Source: Mycolicibacter senuensis | Lineage (GTDB): Bacteria > Actinomycetota > Actinomycetes > Mycobacteriales > Mycobacteriaceae | Reading direction: 5' to 3' | Length of the DNA stretch: 61,911 nt | Assembly: GCF_002101885.1 (NCBI RefSeq) | Contig: NZ_LQPS01000001.1 | Location: forward strand, 1 to 61,911 | Shown here: positions 1 to 8,971 of the stretch, one piece after another | Layout: each line of letters opens with the position of its first letter | Position numbering within the stretch: position 1 is the stretch's first letter | The notes under the pieces: model-generated | What the model was told of the DNA's origin: nothing | The model's database searches: none | What the model saw: only the letters and a program-made list of their open reading frames with translations | Position numbers and translations under genes: made by a program

Positions 1-71
1 GCAGTGACCTGGTGGCACCTCGGGTGCATCAACGCTTCATCCAGAAGCGATGACCTCAGGAAGGTAGACCA

Positions 72-971
72 GTGAGCACGCCGGATCGTCACCCCAAGCC
101 CGACTCCATCGCCGGCGTGCTGGCCAACCTGCGACGGGTGCCCCGCCGGGTGCGGCGCGAGTCGCGCGAGGTGATCGAAGCCGCAGTGACCCAGCTGTTC
201 GAGGTCGTGGTGCGTCACCCCGGCGGCAGTGCGGCCTCGCGCGAGTATCGGGTCGACGACCTGGCCCGGATGGCCGGCACCACCACCCGCAACGTCCGGG
301 TGTACCGGGACCGGGATCTGCTGCCGCCGCCGCGGCGGGTCGGGCGGATTGCGCTGTTCAACGACACGCACCTGACCCGGCTGCGGCTGATCACCTCGAT
401 GCTCGACCGCGGCTACACGATCGCGCACGTCAAAGAGATGATCGGCGCCTGGGAACAGGGCAAGGACCTCGGCGACATCCTGGGGCTGGAGAGCGCCCTT
501 GCCGGAACCTGGACCACCGAGCGCCCGCAAGCCATGCCGCGCGCCGAAGCCGAACGGCTGATCGACGACCCGCCGGCGTTGCGCCGGCTGGTACAGCTCG
601 GGGTGATCCGCCTCGACGGGCCCGACGGATCACAGGTCACCATCACCCGGCCCAAGCTGATCGAGGCGTTCAACGAGATTCGCGGGTACGGCATCACCGT
701 GGACAAGCTCATCGACCTCTACGAGCAGACGCTGCCGCACATCGACGCGATCAGCCAGCTGTTGGTGCGCGCCGGCGCCGAACACGTCCTGGAGCGGGTC
801 CAGCCCGGCGCGCCGCTGCCGGCCGACACCGAGATCGCGGAGTTGATCGGCATGCTGGTGCGGTTTCGCACCCAGGCCGTCGCATCGGTCACCGCCACCT
901 TGGCCTCGTCGATCGAGTCGACCATCGAATCGATGGTCGCCGGTCTGCTCGCCGAGTCACTGCTGCGCTGA
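72..971 (+). CDS. MerR-family transcriptional regulator
   Basis: A 299-residue DNA-binding regulator. Residues about 60-90 form a MerR-type winged helix-turn-helix (YRVDDLARMAGTTTRNVRVY, then the RDLLPPPRR wing). A long alpha-helical C-terminal half follows, with no cysteine cluster typical of metal-sensing MerR proteins, so an organic or unknown effector is more likely. The start is GTG at 72, preceded by AGGAAGG at about 58-64. It is tail-to-tail with the P450 gene, 22 bp away. The family assignment is firm; the target genes are unknown, the P450/SDR pair being the nearest candidates. Confidence 0.88.
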   Translation: MSTPDRHPKPDSIAGVLANLRRVPRRVRRESREVIEAAVTQLFEVVVRHPGGSAASREYRVDDLARMAGTTTRNVRVYRDRDLLPPPRRVGRIALFNDTHLTRLRLITSMLDRGYTIAHVKEMIGAWEQGKDLGDILGLESALAGTWTTERPQAMPRAEAERLIDDPPALRRLVQLGVIRLDGPDGSQVTITRPKLIEAFNEIRGYGITVDKLIDLYEQTLPHIDAISQLLVRAGAEHVLERVQPGAPLPADTEIAELIGMLVRFRTQAVASVTATLASSIESTIESMVAGLLAESLLR

Positions 972-993
972 CGCCCGCCCGGCGTCGAAAGCG

Positions 994-2220
994 CTAGCGC
1001 GGCTCGATGGTGACCGGCATGTGCCGCACGCCGGCGTGCTTGTTGCTGCGGACGTACTCGATCGGCCCGGTCAGGGTGACCGTGCCCACCTGGTCGAGCA
1101 GCACGTCGAAGATCACCCGCATCTCCAGGCGGGCCAGCGTCGAACCCAGGCAGAAGTGCACGCCGCGACCGAATGTCAGGTGCGGGTTCGGATTCCGCAG
1201 AACATCGAAGGTGTAGGGGTCGACGAAGACCGACTCGTCGCGGTTCGCCGACGCCCACCACAGGCTCACCTTGTCGCCGGCGCGGATCTGCCGGCCGTGC
1301 AGTTCCACGTCGCGGGTGGCGGTGCGCCGGTTGTAGGGCGTCGAGGACGCCCAGCGCAGCAGCTCCTCGACGGCCACCGGCAGCAGCTGCCGGTCCTGCC
1401 GCAACCGCTCCCAGGCCTCGGGATGCTCGCTGAGCGCCGACATGCCGATCGCGATGGAATTGCGTGTCGTCTCGCTGCCCGCGGCCATGATCAGGCTCAA
1501 GAACATCTGCTGCTCGTTGTCGGTGAGCGGTTCACCGTCGATCTGCGCGTGCGTCACCACCGACAGCAGGTCATCGGCCGGGTGGGCGCGTTTGTGCTCG
1601 AGCAGTTCGGCCCCGTAGGCGAACATCCGGGCCTGGGCCTGCATCATCCGGTCGTTGACCTCACCGACTTCGCGGTCCTCGTAGTCCAGGGTGACGTTGG
1701 CCCAGTTCATCAGCTCGTGCCGGTCCTGCTGCGGCACGCCCACCAGTTCCGCCACGGCCTGCAGCGGCAGCTCCGCGGCGACGTCGACCAGGAAATCGCA
1801 TTCCCCCTTGGCCAGCGCGGCGTCCACGATCACCACCGCACGCTGCCGCAACTCCTGCTCGATCCCGCGCAGCGCCCGCGGAGTCATGCTGGGCATCAGC
1901 AGCTTTCGGAACTTGGCGTGGCGCGGATCGTCCATCATGTTCAGTAGTGCACCGACGGCGAAGCCCCGCGGCATGTCCTCCAGTGTCGTGCCGCCGCCGT
2001 CGCGCCCGCCGCCGGACTCCGAGGAGAAGGTCTGGTTGTCGGTGGCCGCGGCGACGATGTCGGCGTAGCGGCTGAGCACCCAGAATCCCTCCCCGCCGGG
2101 GGAGTGGGCGGTAGGCGGATGGAACCAGACCGGCGACTCGCGGCGCAGCACGTCGAACACGTGGTACGGAAAGCCGGAGGTGAACCGGTCCAGATCGGTG
2201 AGATCGACGTCGTCGGGCAT
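994..2220 (-). CDS. cytochrome P450
   Basis: A soluble bacterial-type P450 monooxygenase of 408 residues. Visible motifs: the oxygen-activation helix AGSETT (247-252), the EELLR version of ExxR (285-289) and the heme loop FGRGVHFCLG with the axial ligand Cys357. The MDDPRHAKFRKLL segment near 96 is the usual C-helix signature. The open frame runs further upstream, but ATG at 2220 gives the normal length and start (MPDDVDLTDLDRF). No ferredoxin gene is adjacent, so electrons must come from elsewhere. It is divergent from an SDR gene with 52 bp between them, suggesting a shared catabolic role. The substrate cannot be told from the sequence; a steroid or lipid is possible. Confidence 0.93.
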   Translation of the reverse strand: MPDDVDLTDLDRFTSGFPYHVFDVLRRESPVWFHPPTAHSPGGEGFWVLSRYADIVAAATDNQTFSSESGGGRDGGGTTLEDMPRGFAVGALLNMMDDPRHAKFRKLLMPSMTPRALRGIEQELRQRAVVIVDAALAKGECDFLVDVAAELPLQAVAELVGVPQQDRHELMNWANVTLDYEDREVGEVNDRMMQAQARMFAYGAELLEHKRAHPADDLLSVVTHAQIDGEPLTDNEQQMFLSLIMAAGSETTRNSIAIGMSALSEHPEAWERLRQDRQLLPVAVEELLRWASSTPYNRRTATRDVELHGRQIRAGDKVSLWWASANRDESVFVDPYTFDVLRNPNPHLTFGRGVHFCLGSTLARLEMRVIFDVLLDQVGTVTLTGPIEYVRSNKHAGVRHMPVTIEPR

Positions 2221-2272
2221 CAATCCAGGACCATACACATAGATTCTGTTTGTCCCGTCTATAGTTCGGCGT
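2221..2272. promoter_or_regulatory. divergent P450/SDR promoter region
   Basis: This 52-bp gap separates two divergent starts and is AT-richer than its surroundings. A short inverted repeat, ATAGA (2239-2243) and TCTAT (2258-2262) with 14 bases between, could be a regulator site for the nearby MerR or TetR protein. This is inference from position only. Confidence 0.35.
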
Positions 2273-3217
2273 GTGACGGCGACGGACTGGACCTTGGCGC
2301 AGGGTTCACCCCAGCGCGGCCGGATCGCCGTGGTGACCGGCGCCAACACCGGCGTCGGCCTCGAGGTCGCCCGCGGGCTGGCGACCCTGGGGGCCGGGGT
2401 GGTGCTGGCCTGCCGCAACCGCGAGGCCGCCGCCACGGCCCGCGACGACATCCTGCGGACGGCCCCGGGCGCCCGAGTGGACGTGGTGCACCTGGATGTC
2501 AGCGACCTGGCGTCGGTGCGCGGGTGCGCCGAGAAACTGCGGGCCGCTTACCCGGTCATCGACATCTTGGTCAACAATGCCGGTGTCATGCACCAGGTGC
2601 GGCGGGTGACCGCAGACGGCTTCGAAGGTGACTTCGGCACGAATTTCCTCGGGCCGTTCGCATTGACCGGGCTGCTACTCGACCGGGTGCTCGCCGCCCC
2701 GGCGGGGCGGATCATCGCGGTGAACAGCAAGACCAGCCGGGGCGGCCGGATCGCGTTCGACGATCTGCACTCAGAGAAGTCGTTCAGTTCGGCGGCGGCC
2801 TATACCCAGTCCAAGCTCGCCCAGCTGATGGCCGTGTTCGAACTGCAGCGGCGGCTGGAAACGATGGGCAGCCAAGCGATCTCGCTGGCGGCACATCCCG
2901 GCGGGACCCGCACCGGCATCCTGCGGGAGCAATCCCGGTCGGTTCGCTGGGTGTTCAACCGGCGTTTCCGCCATCTGACCGGCTGGTTCACCCAGGCTCC
3001 CACCGACGGGGCACTGCCGATGCTGCGGGCGGCGACCGATCCGGCCGCGGTGGGCGGCCAGTTCTACGGGCCCGGTGGGCGTTTCGAGCAGATCGGGCCG
3101 CCGGTGCTGGTCCGGGCCGCCGGGCGCGCCCACGACGTCGAGGCGCAACAGCGGCTCTGGCAGATCGCCGAAGACCTCACCGGCGTCAGCTACCCGCTGA
3201 CCCGCGGACCTTCCTGA
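2273..3217 (+). CDS. short-chain dehydrogenase/reductase (SDR)
   Basis: A 314-residue NAD(P)-dependent oxidoreductase of the classical-to-extended retinol-dehydrogenase-like type. It shows the cofactor loop TGANTGVG (22-29), the NNAG motif (101-104) and the catalytic pair Tyr177 and Lys181 in AAYTQSKLAQL. The start is GTG at 2273. It is divergent from the P450 gene, and its last 32 bp overlap the 3' end of the TetR gene on the other strand. It probably acts on an alcohol or ketone in the same pathway as the P450; the substrate is unknown. Confidence 0.9.
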   Translation: MTATDWTLAQGSPQRGRIAVVTGANTGVGLEVARGLATLGAGVVLACRNREAAATARDDILRTAPGARVDVVHLDVSDLASVRGCAEKLRAAYPVIDILVNNAGVMHQVRRVTADGFEGDFGTNFLGPFALTGLLLDRVLAAPAGRIIAVNSKTSRGGRIAFDDLHSEKSFSSAAAYTQSKLAQLMAVFELQRRLETMGSQAISLAAHPGGTRTGILREQSRSVRWVFNRRFRHLTGWFTQAPTDGALPMLRAATDPAAVGGQFYGPGGRFEQIGPPVLVRAAGRAHDVEAQQRLWQIAEDLTGVSYPLTRGPS

Positions 3218-3806
3218 CGCCGCGCGCCGCGGTCACCGCCGGAGCGATCCAGCGGCGCAACAGTCGCCGCAACTCATCGCCCGGGGCGGCCAACGGCGCC
3301 AGGATGAACGACTGCAAGGTGCGCAGCACCATCTCGATGATGTCGTCGACGGCCTGTTCGTCGAAACCGGACCAGTCGACGTCCAACCGCTCGAGAATGG
3401 AGTGCCCGAAGGCGCGCCCGGTATCGGTGGTCACCGTGACGGCGAAGGCGCTGGGCTGTTGGGCCCGCAGCAGCAGCCCGACATAGGGGTCATCGGGGAG
3501 ACGTTCCAGGGTCAACGCGACACCTTCGGCGACCGCCTCCCCGGGATCGGTGATGCCGGCCAGTGCCGCGGCGAGTTGGTCCAGAAAATCCCCGACGCCG
3601 TCGATCGCGGTGGCCGACAACAACTCCTCGGTGCTGGGGAAGTAGCGGTAGACGGTCTGGCGGGTGACGCCGAGGGTGCGGGCCACATCGGCGATGCTGG
3701 TCTGTTCACCGCGTTCGTCGATGGTGCGCCGGGTGGCCGCCAGGATCCGCGCGACCGCCTCCTCGTCGCTGGCGGGCACATCGCCGCCCCAGCCGCGGGT
3801 GCGCAT
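3186..3806 (-). CDS. TetR-family transcriptional regulator
   Basis: A regulator of 206 residues from the ATG at 3806 (MRTRGWGGDVPASDEEAV). The frame is open about 36 codons further up to 3914, but that extension would run through a palindrome and looks unlike protein. The N-terminal helix-turn-helix reads TSIADVARTLGVTRQTVYRYF. The rest is a helical ligand-binding domain. It is divergent from a luciferase-like oxidoreductase, and the palindrome at 3871-3897 in the gap is a likely operator. The usual logic for such pairs is repression relieved by a pathway metabolite. Confidence 0.87.
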   Translation of the reverse strand: MRTRGWGGDVPASDEEAVARILAATRRTIDERGEQTSIADVARTLGVTRQTVYRYFPSTEELLSATAIDGVGDFLDQLAAALAGITDPGEAVAEGVALTLERLPDDPYVGLLLRAQQPSAFAVTVTTDTGRAFGHSILERLDVDWSGFDEQAVDDIIEMVLRTLQSFILAPLAAPGDELRRLLRRWIAPAVTAARGVRKVRGSAGS

Positions 3807-3870
3807 CAGATCCTCCCGGGCCGGTGTCGCGTCATAGCCGGAACGGTAATGGACTCGCCGCCGAACCACG

Positions 3871-3897
3871 TCATACACGTAAATATCAGCTGTATGA
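3871..3897. promoter_or_regulatory. palindromic operator candidate between TetR and LLM genes
   Basis: TCATACA (3871-3877) and its reverse complement TGTATGA (3891-3897) flank a 13-base AT-rich core. Size and placement between divergent genes fit a TetR-family operator. Binding by the adjacent TetR protein is inference. Confidence 0.6.
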
Positions 3898-3925
3898 TCT
3901 GCGTCGTGGAGCAATCGTCTGAAAT

Positions 3926-4804
3926 GTGCAAGCCGGGTACGTGAAGTTCTACATCAGCACCGGGTTTCTGCCGACCGCCGACATCCTGGCGCTTGCCGCG
4001 GCAGCCGACCGGCTCGGCTATGACGGCGTCGGCATCCCCGACCACGTCGTGAACTTCGCCGAACTCGCCACGCGCTACCCCTACACCGCGGACGGGCAAC
4101 GGCGCTGGCCGCCATTCACCGACTGGCCCGATCCATGGGTGCTGATCGGAGCACTGGCCCAGATCACCACACGGGTGCGGTTCGTCACCACCGTCTATGT
4201 CGCGGCGCTGCGGGACCCGTATTCGGCCGCCAAAGCGATTGGCACCGCGGCGGTTCTGGCCAACGGCAGGCTGGAACTCGGGTTGGGCGTGGGCTGGTGC
4301 GAAGAAGAGTTCGCGCTCATGGGGCAGCCGTTTACGGGCCGCGGCAAACGCACCGAGGAGGCGGTCGAGCTCATGCACGACCTGTGGGCGCCCGGCTGGA
4401 CCGAACGCGACGGTGACCACTACCGCACGCCCCGGCTGGAGATGACGCCCAACCCGCCGCCGATCCCGGTGCTGTTCGGCGGGTTGACCGACCTCGCACT
4501 GCGCCGGGCTGCCCGCTACGACGGCTGGGTCGGCGACCTGATGACCACCGAGCAAGCCCTGGGGGTCGTGGCGCGGCTGCGGGACTACCGCACGGCGCTC
4601 GGGCGCGACGCCGATGAATTCACGGTGCTCGCACCGCTTACCGACCTGCTCGGCCCCGCCGATGTGGCGCGTGCCGAAGCCGGCGGGATCACCCACATCC
4701 TGACTCAGCCGTGGTTCTATTACTGCAAGCCCGATGCGCCCGTCGAGGCCAAGATCGACGCGATGGCCGCGTTCCGGCGCGATTTTCGCCTCGACAGCCC
4801 GTAG
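3926..4804 (+). CDS. LLM-class F420-dependent oxidoreductase
   Basis: A luciferase-like monooxygenase-superfamily (TIM-barrel) protein of about 290 residues, expected to use F420H2 or a flavin. Family features are the FYISTGFLPTADIL N-terminus, the GVGIPDHV segment, the GRLELGLGVGWCEEEF motif (about 112-126) and a later PIPVLFGG strand. The reading begins at GTG 3926, but GTG 3941 (VKFYISTG) is an equally good start and neither has a clear ribosome site. It is divergent from the TetR gene across a palindrome. The substrate is unknown; context suggests a step in the same catabolic set as the P450. Confidence 0.88.
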   Translation: MQAGYVKFYISTGFLPTADILALAAAADRLGYDGVGIPDHVVNFAELATRYPYTADGQRRWPPFTDWPDPWVLIGALAQITTRVRFVTTVYVAALRDPYSAAKAIGTAAVLANGRLELGLGVGWCEEEFALMGQPFTGRGKRTEEAVELMHDLWAPGWTERDGDHYRTPRLEMTPNPPPIPVLFGGLTDLALRRAARYDGWVGDLMTTEQALGVVARLRDYRTALGRDADEFTVLAPLTDLLGPADVARAEAGGITHILTQPWFYYCKPDAPVEAKIDAMAAFRRDFRLDSP

Positions 4805-4844
4805 TCGTCCTCCTGCCGCAACAGGTTACGGGCCGCCATGCGAG

Positions 4845-5315
4845 TCAGGTTTGCAACTCTCTGGCGATGGCGGCGTGGTAGTCGTCGATCTTGGCGGGGT
4901 TGACCGCTCGGAAGAAACCGTCCGGCAGCGGCGCGTGCTTGTACGCCTCGACGGTCATGGTGCGGCTGAACAGCGTGATGTCCTCGGCGGGCCGGGTGAA
5001 GTGGTACTGGACGGTGATCCGGCCCTCCATTCCACCGTTGCCGTCGCGGTCGTGCCCCAGGCGCCCGACCGAATTGAAGACCCACAGTCTCGGGCGCATC
5101 GCCATCGCCAGCTGCCAGGTGAAGATCCGCTCGCCGTCCGGGCCGGCCTCGGCCCAGGTGTCGCCCACCTCCAAAGGCCGTCGGCTGGGCAGGTTTTCGA
5201 TGTGTGCACTGCCGGGATAGGTCTTGGTCCAGTTGGCCGGATTGGTGACGAAATCGTAGATCGTCTCCGGGGCGTGGTTGAACGCGGTCTCCGAACTGGT
5301 GGTGACGATGCCCAA
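4845..5315 (-). CDS. SRPBCC-family (START-like) protein
   Basis: A small 156-residue protein with the polyketide-cyclase/Bet v1-like fold pattern. The N-terminal strand (SSETAFNHAPETIYDFVTNP) leads into the first helix, a WTKTYPGS turn follows, then antiparallel strands, and a C-terminal helix ends in IARELQT. Such proteins bind hydrophobic ligands or act as cyclases or dehydratases. It lies 13 bp downstream of the phosphotransferase gene on the same strand, so the two are probably cotranscribed. The exact role is unknown. Confidence 0.78.
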   Translation of the reverse strand: MGIVTTSSETAFNHAPETIYDFVTNPANWTKTYPGSAHIENLPSRRPLEVGDTWAEAGPDGERIFTWQLAMAMRPRLWVFNSVGRLGHDRDGNGGMEGRITVQYHFTRPAEDITLFSRTMTVEAYKHAPLPDGFFRAVNPAKIDDYHAAIARELQT

Positions 5316-5328
5316 TGTGGTGCCTTTC

Positions 5329-6474
5329 TTACAGTGCCGTCCGCAACGCGGCGACGGTGCCGAGATCCTCGAGTGCGGCCACCGACCGGGACAGTCCGGT
5401 CAGTGCGATGTCCTCGTTCTGCATGCCACCCAGACCCGCGGTGATCGCGGTCGCGGTGTAGGCGTACAGCGCGGCCTGACGGTAGCGGAGCCAGAGATCG
5501 TCGCGGTCGAGATCGGGCCCGCCGGCCGCCCGCAGCGCCTGCCGGTAGGTGTCGAGCAGTTCGCGTTCGCTGTGTCGGCGGTCTGCGGTGGTCATGCCGT
5601 TGATCAACGAGTAGGCGAGTTCCCGGCTGACGTGTCCACGCCGTACCGCCTGCCAGTCCAACAGCCCGGCCCGGCCGTTGCCGAAGTACAGATTGCCCGG
5701 GTGTGCGTCGCCGTGCATCAGGGTGTGCGGCCCGCGGTCGATCAGCGACGCCACCGCGCGATAGTTCTCATCGATGAATCGGCCACGGCCGATGGGGATT
5801 TCGGTCCGCTCCGCCAGCCGTTTCGCGGATGCCCGCAGCAGCCGTCCGGTCAGCAGCGAGACCGGATCCTCCGACGCCGTGTACACCCAGCCCAGACCGG
5901 CTTCACCGGAGGCAGGGAGCCGCTCCCAGAACACCGCGTGCACCCGGGCGAGCAGTTCGACGAGCAGCGCCGCCCGGTCCGGGCTCAAGGGATGCAGGGT
6001 ATCGGCGAATTCGCAACTCCGGGCGGCGAGGTCTTCCAGCACCACCGCGAACCGCCCGGTGCGTGGGTCGAAGGCCGTCCCGAAGGCTCGCGGTACATCG
6101 GGTAGCCGCGGCGCGACCTCGCGGTAGAACCGGGTCTCGGTCTCGGCCAGCCGGCCCAGCTCCGTGATGAACCGGGTGGCGACTGTTGCGGCGGGCATCT
6201 TGACGAATACCGTGCCGGGGACGCCGTCCCCGTCGAGTGCCAGCCGGGCCCGCGAGGACGTGCCCGCATCGCCGTCGACCACTCGCACGCGTGTCACCCG
6301 GCGGCCGAGGATCCCGGTCAGGTGCGCTGCGGTCAGGTCGGTGACACGGCGGGGCAGCTGCGCGGATCTGCCGACGACCGCATCGGTGAGGACCCGTCTC
6401 GTTCCGCGGCCCAGTTGGGCAGTCAGACTCAGAGCCGGCGCGAAGCGCTGCGCACGGCGAGTGAGTCCGCCCAT
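5329..6474 (-). CDS. APH-like phosphotransferase family protein
   Basis: An aminoglycoside-phosphotransferase/choline-kinase-like protein of 381 residues. It has the catalytic loop HGDAHPGNLYF followed by the metal-binding LLDWQ (Asp-Trp-Gln) and an N-terminal lobe strand GTVFVKMPA with a candidate ATP-binding Lys. I chose ATG 6474 because AAGGAG sits 6 bases upstream; the frame is open to a GTG at 6525. Mycobacteria carry many such proteins in lipid or xenobiotic clusters, and most are not antibiotic-resistance genes. It is linked to the SRPBCC gene downstream. The substrate is unknown. Confidence 0.82.
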   Translation of the reverse strand: MGGLTRRAQRFAPALSLTAQLGRGTRRVLTDAVVGRSAQLPRRVTDLTAAHLTGILGRRVTRVRVVDGDAGTSSRARLALDGDGVPGTVFVKMPAATVATRFITELGRLAETETRFYREVAPRLPDVPRAFGTAFDPRTGRFAVVLEDLAARSCEFADTLHPLSPDRAALLVELLARVHAVFWERLPASGEAGLGWVYTASEDPVSLLTGRLLRASAKRLAERTEIPIGRGRFIDENYRAVASLIDRGPHTLMHGDAHPGNLYFGNGRAGLLDWQAVRRGHVSRELAYSLINGMTTADRRHSERELLDTYRQALRAAGGPDLDRDDLWLRYRQAALYAYTATAITAGLGGMQNEDIALTGLSRSVAALEDLGTVAALRTAL

Positions 6475-6623
6475 TTCCTGCTCCTTCACCAGGGTCGGCC
6501 TGACCAGCGGCCGCACCAGAGCCACCTTTACAGAATATGGATAAAATGTCTCGTTGTTGACCGGGCCGCACCCCGGGTGCTAAGCAAGTGCCCAGCATCT
6601 GTCGCCACACGAAGGGTCCTGCC

Positions 6624-8081
6624 ATGGCACTGCAGTCGGTAATCGATGATCTGGCGAAGCGCCCCGGCACCGGCGAGGTGATACCGGTGATCGACCCCGC
6701 CACCGAGGAACAGATCACCGAGTTCCGCGACGCCGGTCCGGAAGCCGTCGACGAGGCCGTCGCCCGCGCCAAGGCGGCCTATCAGTCCGGGGTCTGGACC
6801 GACATCCCGGCCCGCCAGCGCGCCAAGGCGCTGTGGCGTCTCGGCGACCTGATCGACGAGCACGCCAAGGAGTTCGCCGAGCTGGAATCCCTGGATGCCG
6901 GTATGCCGCCGGCCCAGTCCGAGATGATCGTGTCCACCTGCGCGGAGTTCTTCCGCTACTACGCCGGCTGGTGCACCAAGATCAGCGGCAACAGCTACCA
7001 GGTGCAGATGGAGGGCGGCGTCAACAGCACCCACGCCAGTTTCCACGCCTACACCCACAAGGAGCCCTACGGTGTGGTCGGCCTGATCTACCCGTGGAAC
7101 GGCCCGCTGTTCAACGCCTGCGCCAAGGTCGCCCCGGCGCTGGCCGCGGGCTGCTCTAGCGTGGTCAAACCGGCCGAGGAGACTCCGCTGTCGGCGGTGC
7201 TGTTGGAACGGCTGATCGCGGAAGCCGGTGTGCCCGAAGGGGTCACCAACTTCGTGATCGGCTACGGCGCCACCGCCGGTGCCGCGATCACCGCACACCC
7301 CGACGTGGAGAAGGTCGCCTTCACCGGCTCGACCGAGGTCGGCAAGCAGATCATGCGCGACTCGGCCGACAACCTGAAGAAGGTCACCCTCGAGCTGGGC
7401 GGCAAGTCCCCGGTGCTGATCTACGAAGACGCCGACCTGGACATGGCGATCATGATGGCCTCGATGGGCATCTTCGTGCACTCCGGGCAGGGCTGCGTGT
7501 GCGGCTCGCGGGTCTTCGTGCAGCGCAGCGTCTATGAGCGGGTGGTGGCCGGCATCGCGATGATCGGCGACAACCTGGTGCTGGGAGGGCCCCAGGATGA
7601 GGGCGCCATGATCAGCCCGCTGGTCAGCCAGAAGCAGCTCGACCGGGTGCTGGGCTACATCGAGCAGGGCCGCAAGGACGGCGTCGAGATCGTCAGCGGC
7701 GGCTACCGGCTGGACCGCAAGGGCTACTTCGTCAAGCCCACCGTGGTCACCGGCGTCGACCCGGCCACCAGCCGGCTGTACAAGGAGGAGATCTTCGGTC
7801 CGGTCGTCACGATCCTGCCGTTCGACGACGACGACGAAGCCATCGCGATGGCCAACGACACCAGCTACGGGCTGGCCGCCACCGCATGGACCACCAACCT
7901 GGCCCGCGCGCACAACCTGGGCAAGCGCCTCAACGCCGGCATGGTGGGGCTGAATTGCCAGCTCACCTTCGACCACAACGTGCCGTTCGGCGGGTATAAG
8001 CAGTCCGGCGTCGGCAAGGAATTCGGCTACGAGGGCATCGAGGGTTACCTGAAGACCAAGTCGATCTGGGCGGCGCTGTAG
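6624..8081 (+). CDS. NAD(P)-dependent aldehyde dehydrogenase
   Basis: A full-length 485-residue aldehyde dehydrogenase that oxidises an aldehyde to the acid. The cofactor motif is FTGSTEVG (233-240), the general base is Glu257 in LELGGKSP, and the nucleophile is Cys291 in SGQGCVCG. The start is ATG 6624, with GAAGGG seven bases upstream. It is followed 13 bp later by an LLM oxidoreductase, so the two probably form an operon. Its natural substrate cannot be read from the sequence. Confidence 0.94.
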   Translation: MALQSVIDDLAKRPGTGEVIPVIDPATEEQITEFRDAGPEAVDEAVARAKAAYQSGVWTDIPARQRAKALWRLGDLIDEHAKEFAELESLDAGMPPAQSEMIVSTCAEFFRYYAGWCTKISGNSYQVQMEGGVNSTHASFHAYTHKEPYGVVGLIYPWNGPLFNACAKVAPALAAGCSSVVKPAEETPLSAVLLERLIAEAGVPEGVTNFVIGYGATAGAAITAHPDVEKVAFTGSTEVGKQIMRDSADNLKKVTLELGGKSPVLIYEDADLDMAIMMASMGIFVHSGQGCVCGSRVFVQRSVYERVVAGIAMIGDNLVLGGPQDEGAMISPLVSQKQLDRVLGYIEQGRKDGVEIVSGGYRLDRKGYFVKPTVVTGVDPATSRLYKEEIFGPVVTILPFDDDDEAIAMANDTSYGLAATAWTTNLARAHNLGKRLNAGMVGLNCQLTFDHNVPFGGYKQSGVGKEFGYEGIEGYLKTKSIWAAL

Positions 8082-8094
8082 CCGGAGACCGCCG

Positions 8095-8946
8095 ATGACC
8101 GAATGGTTCCTGTTTCTGCCGCAGAGCCGGCTGAGCATCACCGACATCGTGGAGCGGGCGCGCACCGCCGAGGCCAGCGGTTTCGACGGCCTGGCGTTCC
8201 TCGACCACCTCGAGACACCGATGGCACCCGACGCGCCGCTCTGGGAGGCGATGACGATCGCCACCTGGGTCGCCGCGCACACCGAGCGACTGCGGATCGG
8301 CCACCTGGTGCTCTGCGATGCGTTCCGGCACGCGGCGGTGCTGGCCAAGCAAGCGGTGACGCTGGCCGAAGCCTCCGGTGGCCGTTTCGAGCTCGGCCTG
8401 GGATCGGGGTCGATGCCCGACGAGCTGGCCCGGTTCGGCCTCGGCGCGCCGACCGCGGGCGGGCGGGTGACCGCCCTGGAGCAGACGGTGATCGCATTGC
8501 GGCGCTACTGGGCCGGCGGCGAGGACACCCAGCTGCCCACCCCGAGCAGCCCGATCCCGTTGCTGCTGGCCGGACGAGGCCCGCGGATGCTGAAACTGGT
8601 TGCCCAACACGCTGATTGGTGGAATCTTCCGGCCACCCACGTCGACGAACTGCCGAACCTGGTGGGCAAAATCGGCACGGCGCGGGCCTCGGTGCAGCAG
8701 ATGGTCGGTTTCGTCGGCGACGGCGTCGACGCCGCTGACGGCGCTGCGGTGATCTCCAAGGCCCGCCGCCGCTTCAGCGCGCTCGGCCCCGGCCTGGTCT
8801 GCGGCCGCGCCGACGAACTGACCGCCTACTTCGCCGGTCTGCGCGACCAGGGCGCGCAACGCTTCTACGTGTGGTTCTCCGATTTCGCCGCGCCACAGAC
8901 CATCGCCGAGTTCGGCGAGCGGGTAGTTTCGGCACTGCGGGACTGA
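8095..8946 (+). CDS. LLM-class F420-dependent oxidoreductase
   Basis: A second luciferase-like TIM-barrel oxidoreductase, 283 residues. Family features are the WFLFLPQS N-terminal strand, GLAFLDHLE, the GGRFELGLGSGSMPDE motif (about 99-114) and PIPLLLAGRGPRML. It follows the aldehyde dehydrogenase by 13 bp on the same strand, indicating cotranscription. It is short for the family (often 290-350) but has all core strands. F420 versus FMN cannot be decided from the sequence, though F420 is usual for mycobacterial members. Confidence 0.87.
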   Translation: MTEWFLFLPQSRLSITDIVERARTAEASGFDGLAFLDHLETPMAPDAPLWEAMTIATWVAAHTERLRIGHLVLCDAFRHAAVLAKQAVTLAEASGGRFELGLGSGSMPDELARFGLGAPTAGGRVTALEQTVIALRRYWAGGEDTQLPTPSSPIPLLLAGRGPRMLKLVAQHADWWNLPATHVDELPNLVGKIGTARASVQQMVGFVGDGVDAADGAAVISKARRRFSALGPGLVCGRADELTAYFAGLRDQGAQRFYVWFSDFAAPQTIAEFGERVVSALRD

Positions 8947-8971
8947 CAGCGGCGCGGAAGAGGGGTCACTC

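Noticed and set aside
6528..8348. A 600-codon minus-strand frame opposite aldehyde dehydrogenase
   Set aside because: It is antisense to a textbook aldehyde dehydrogenase and rich in repetitive His/Gly/Arg; a GC artefact.
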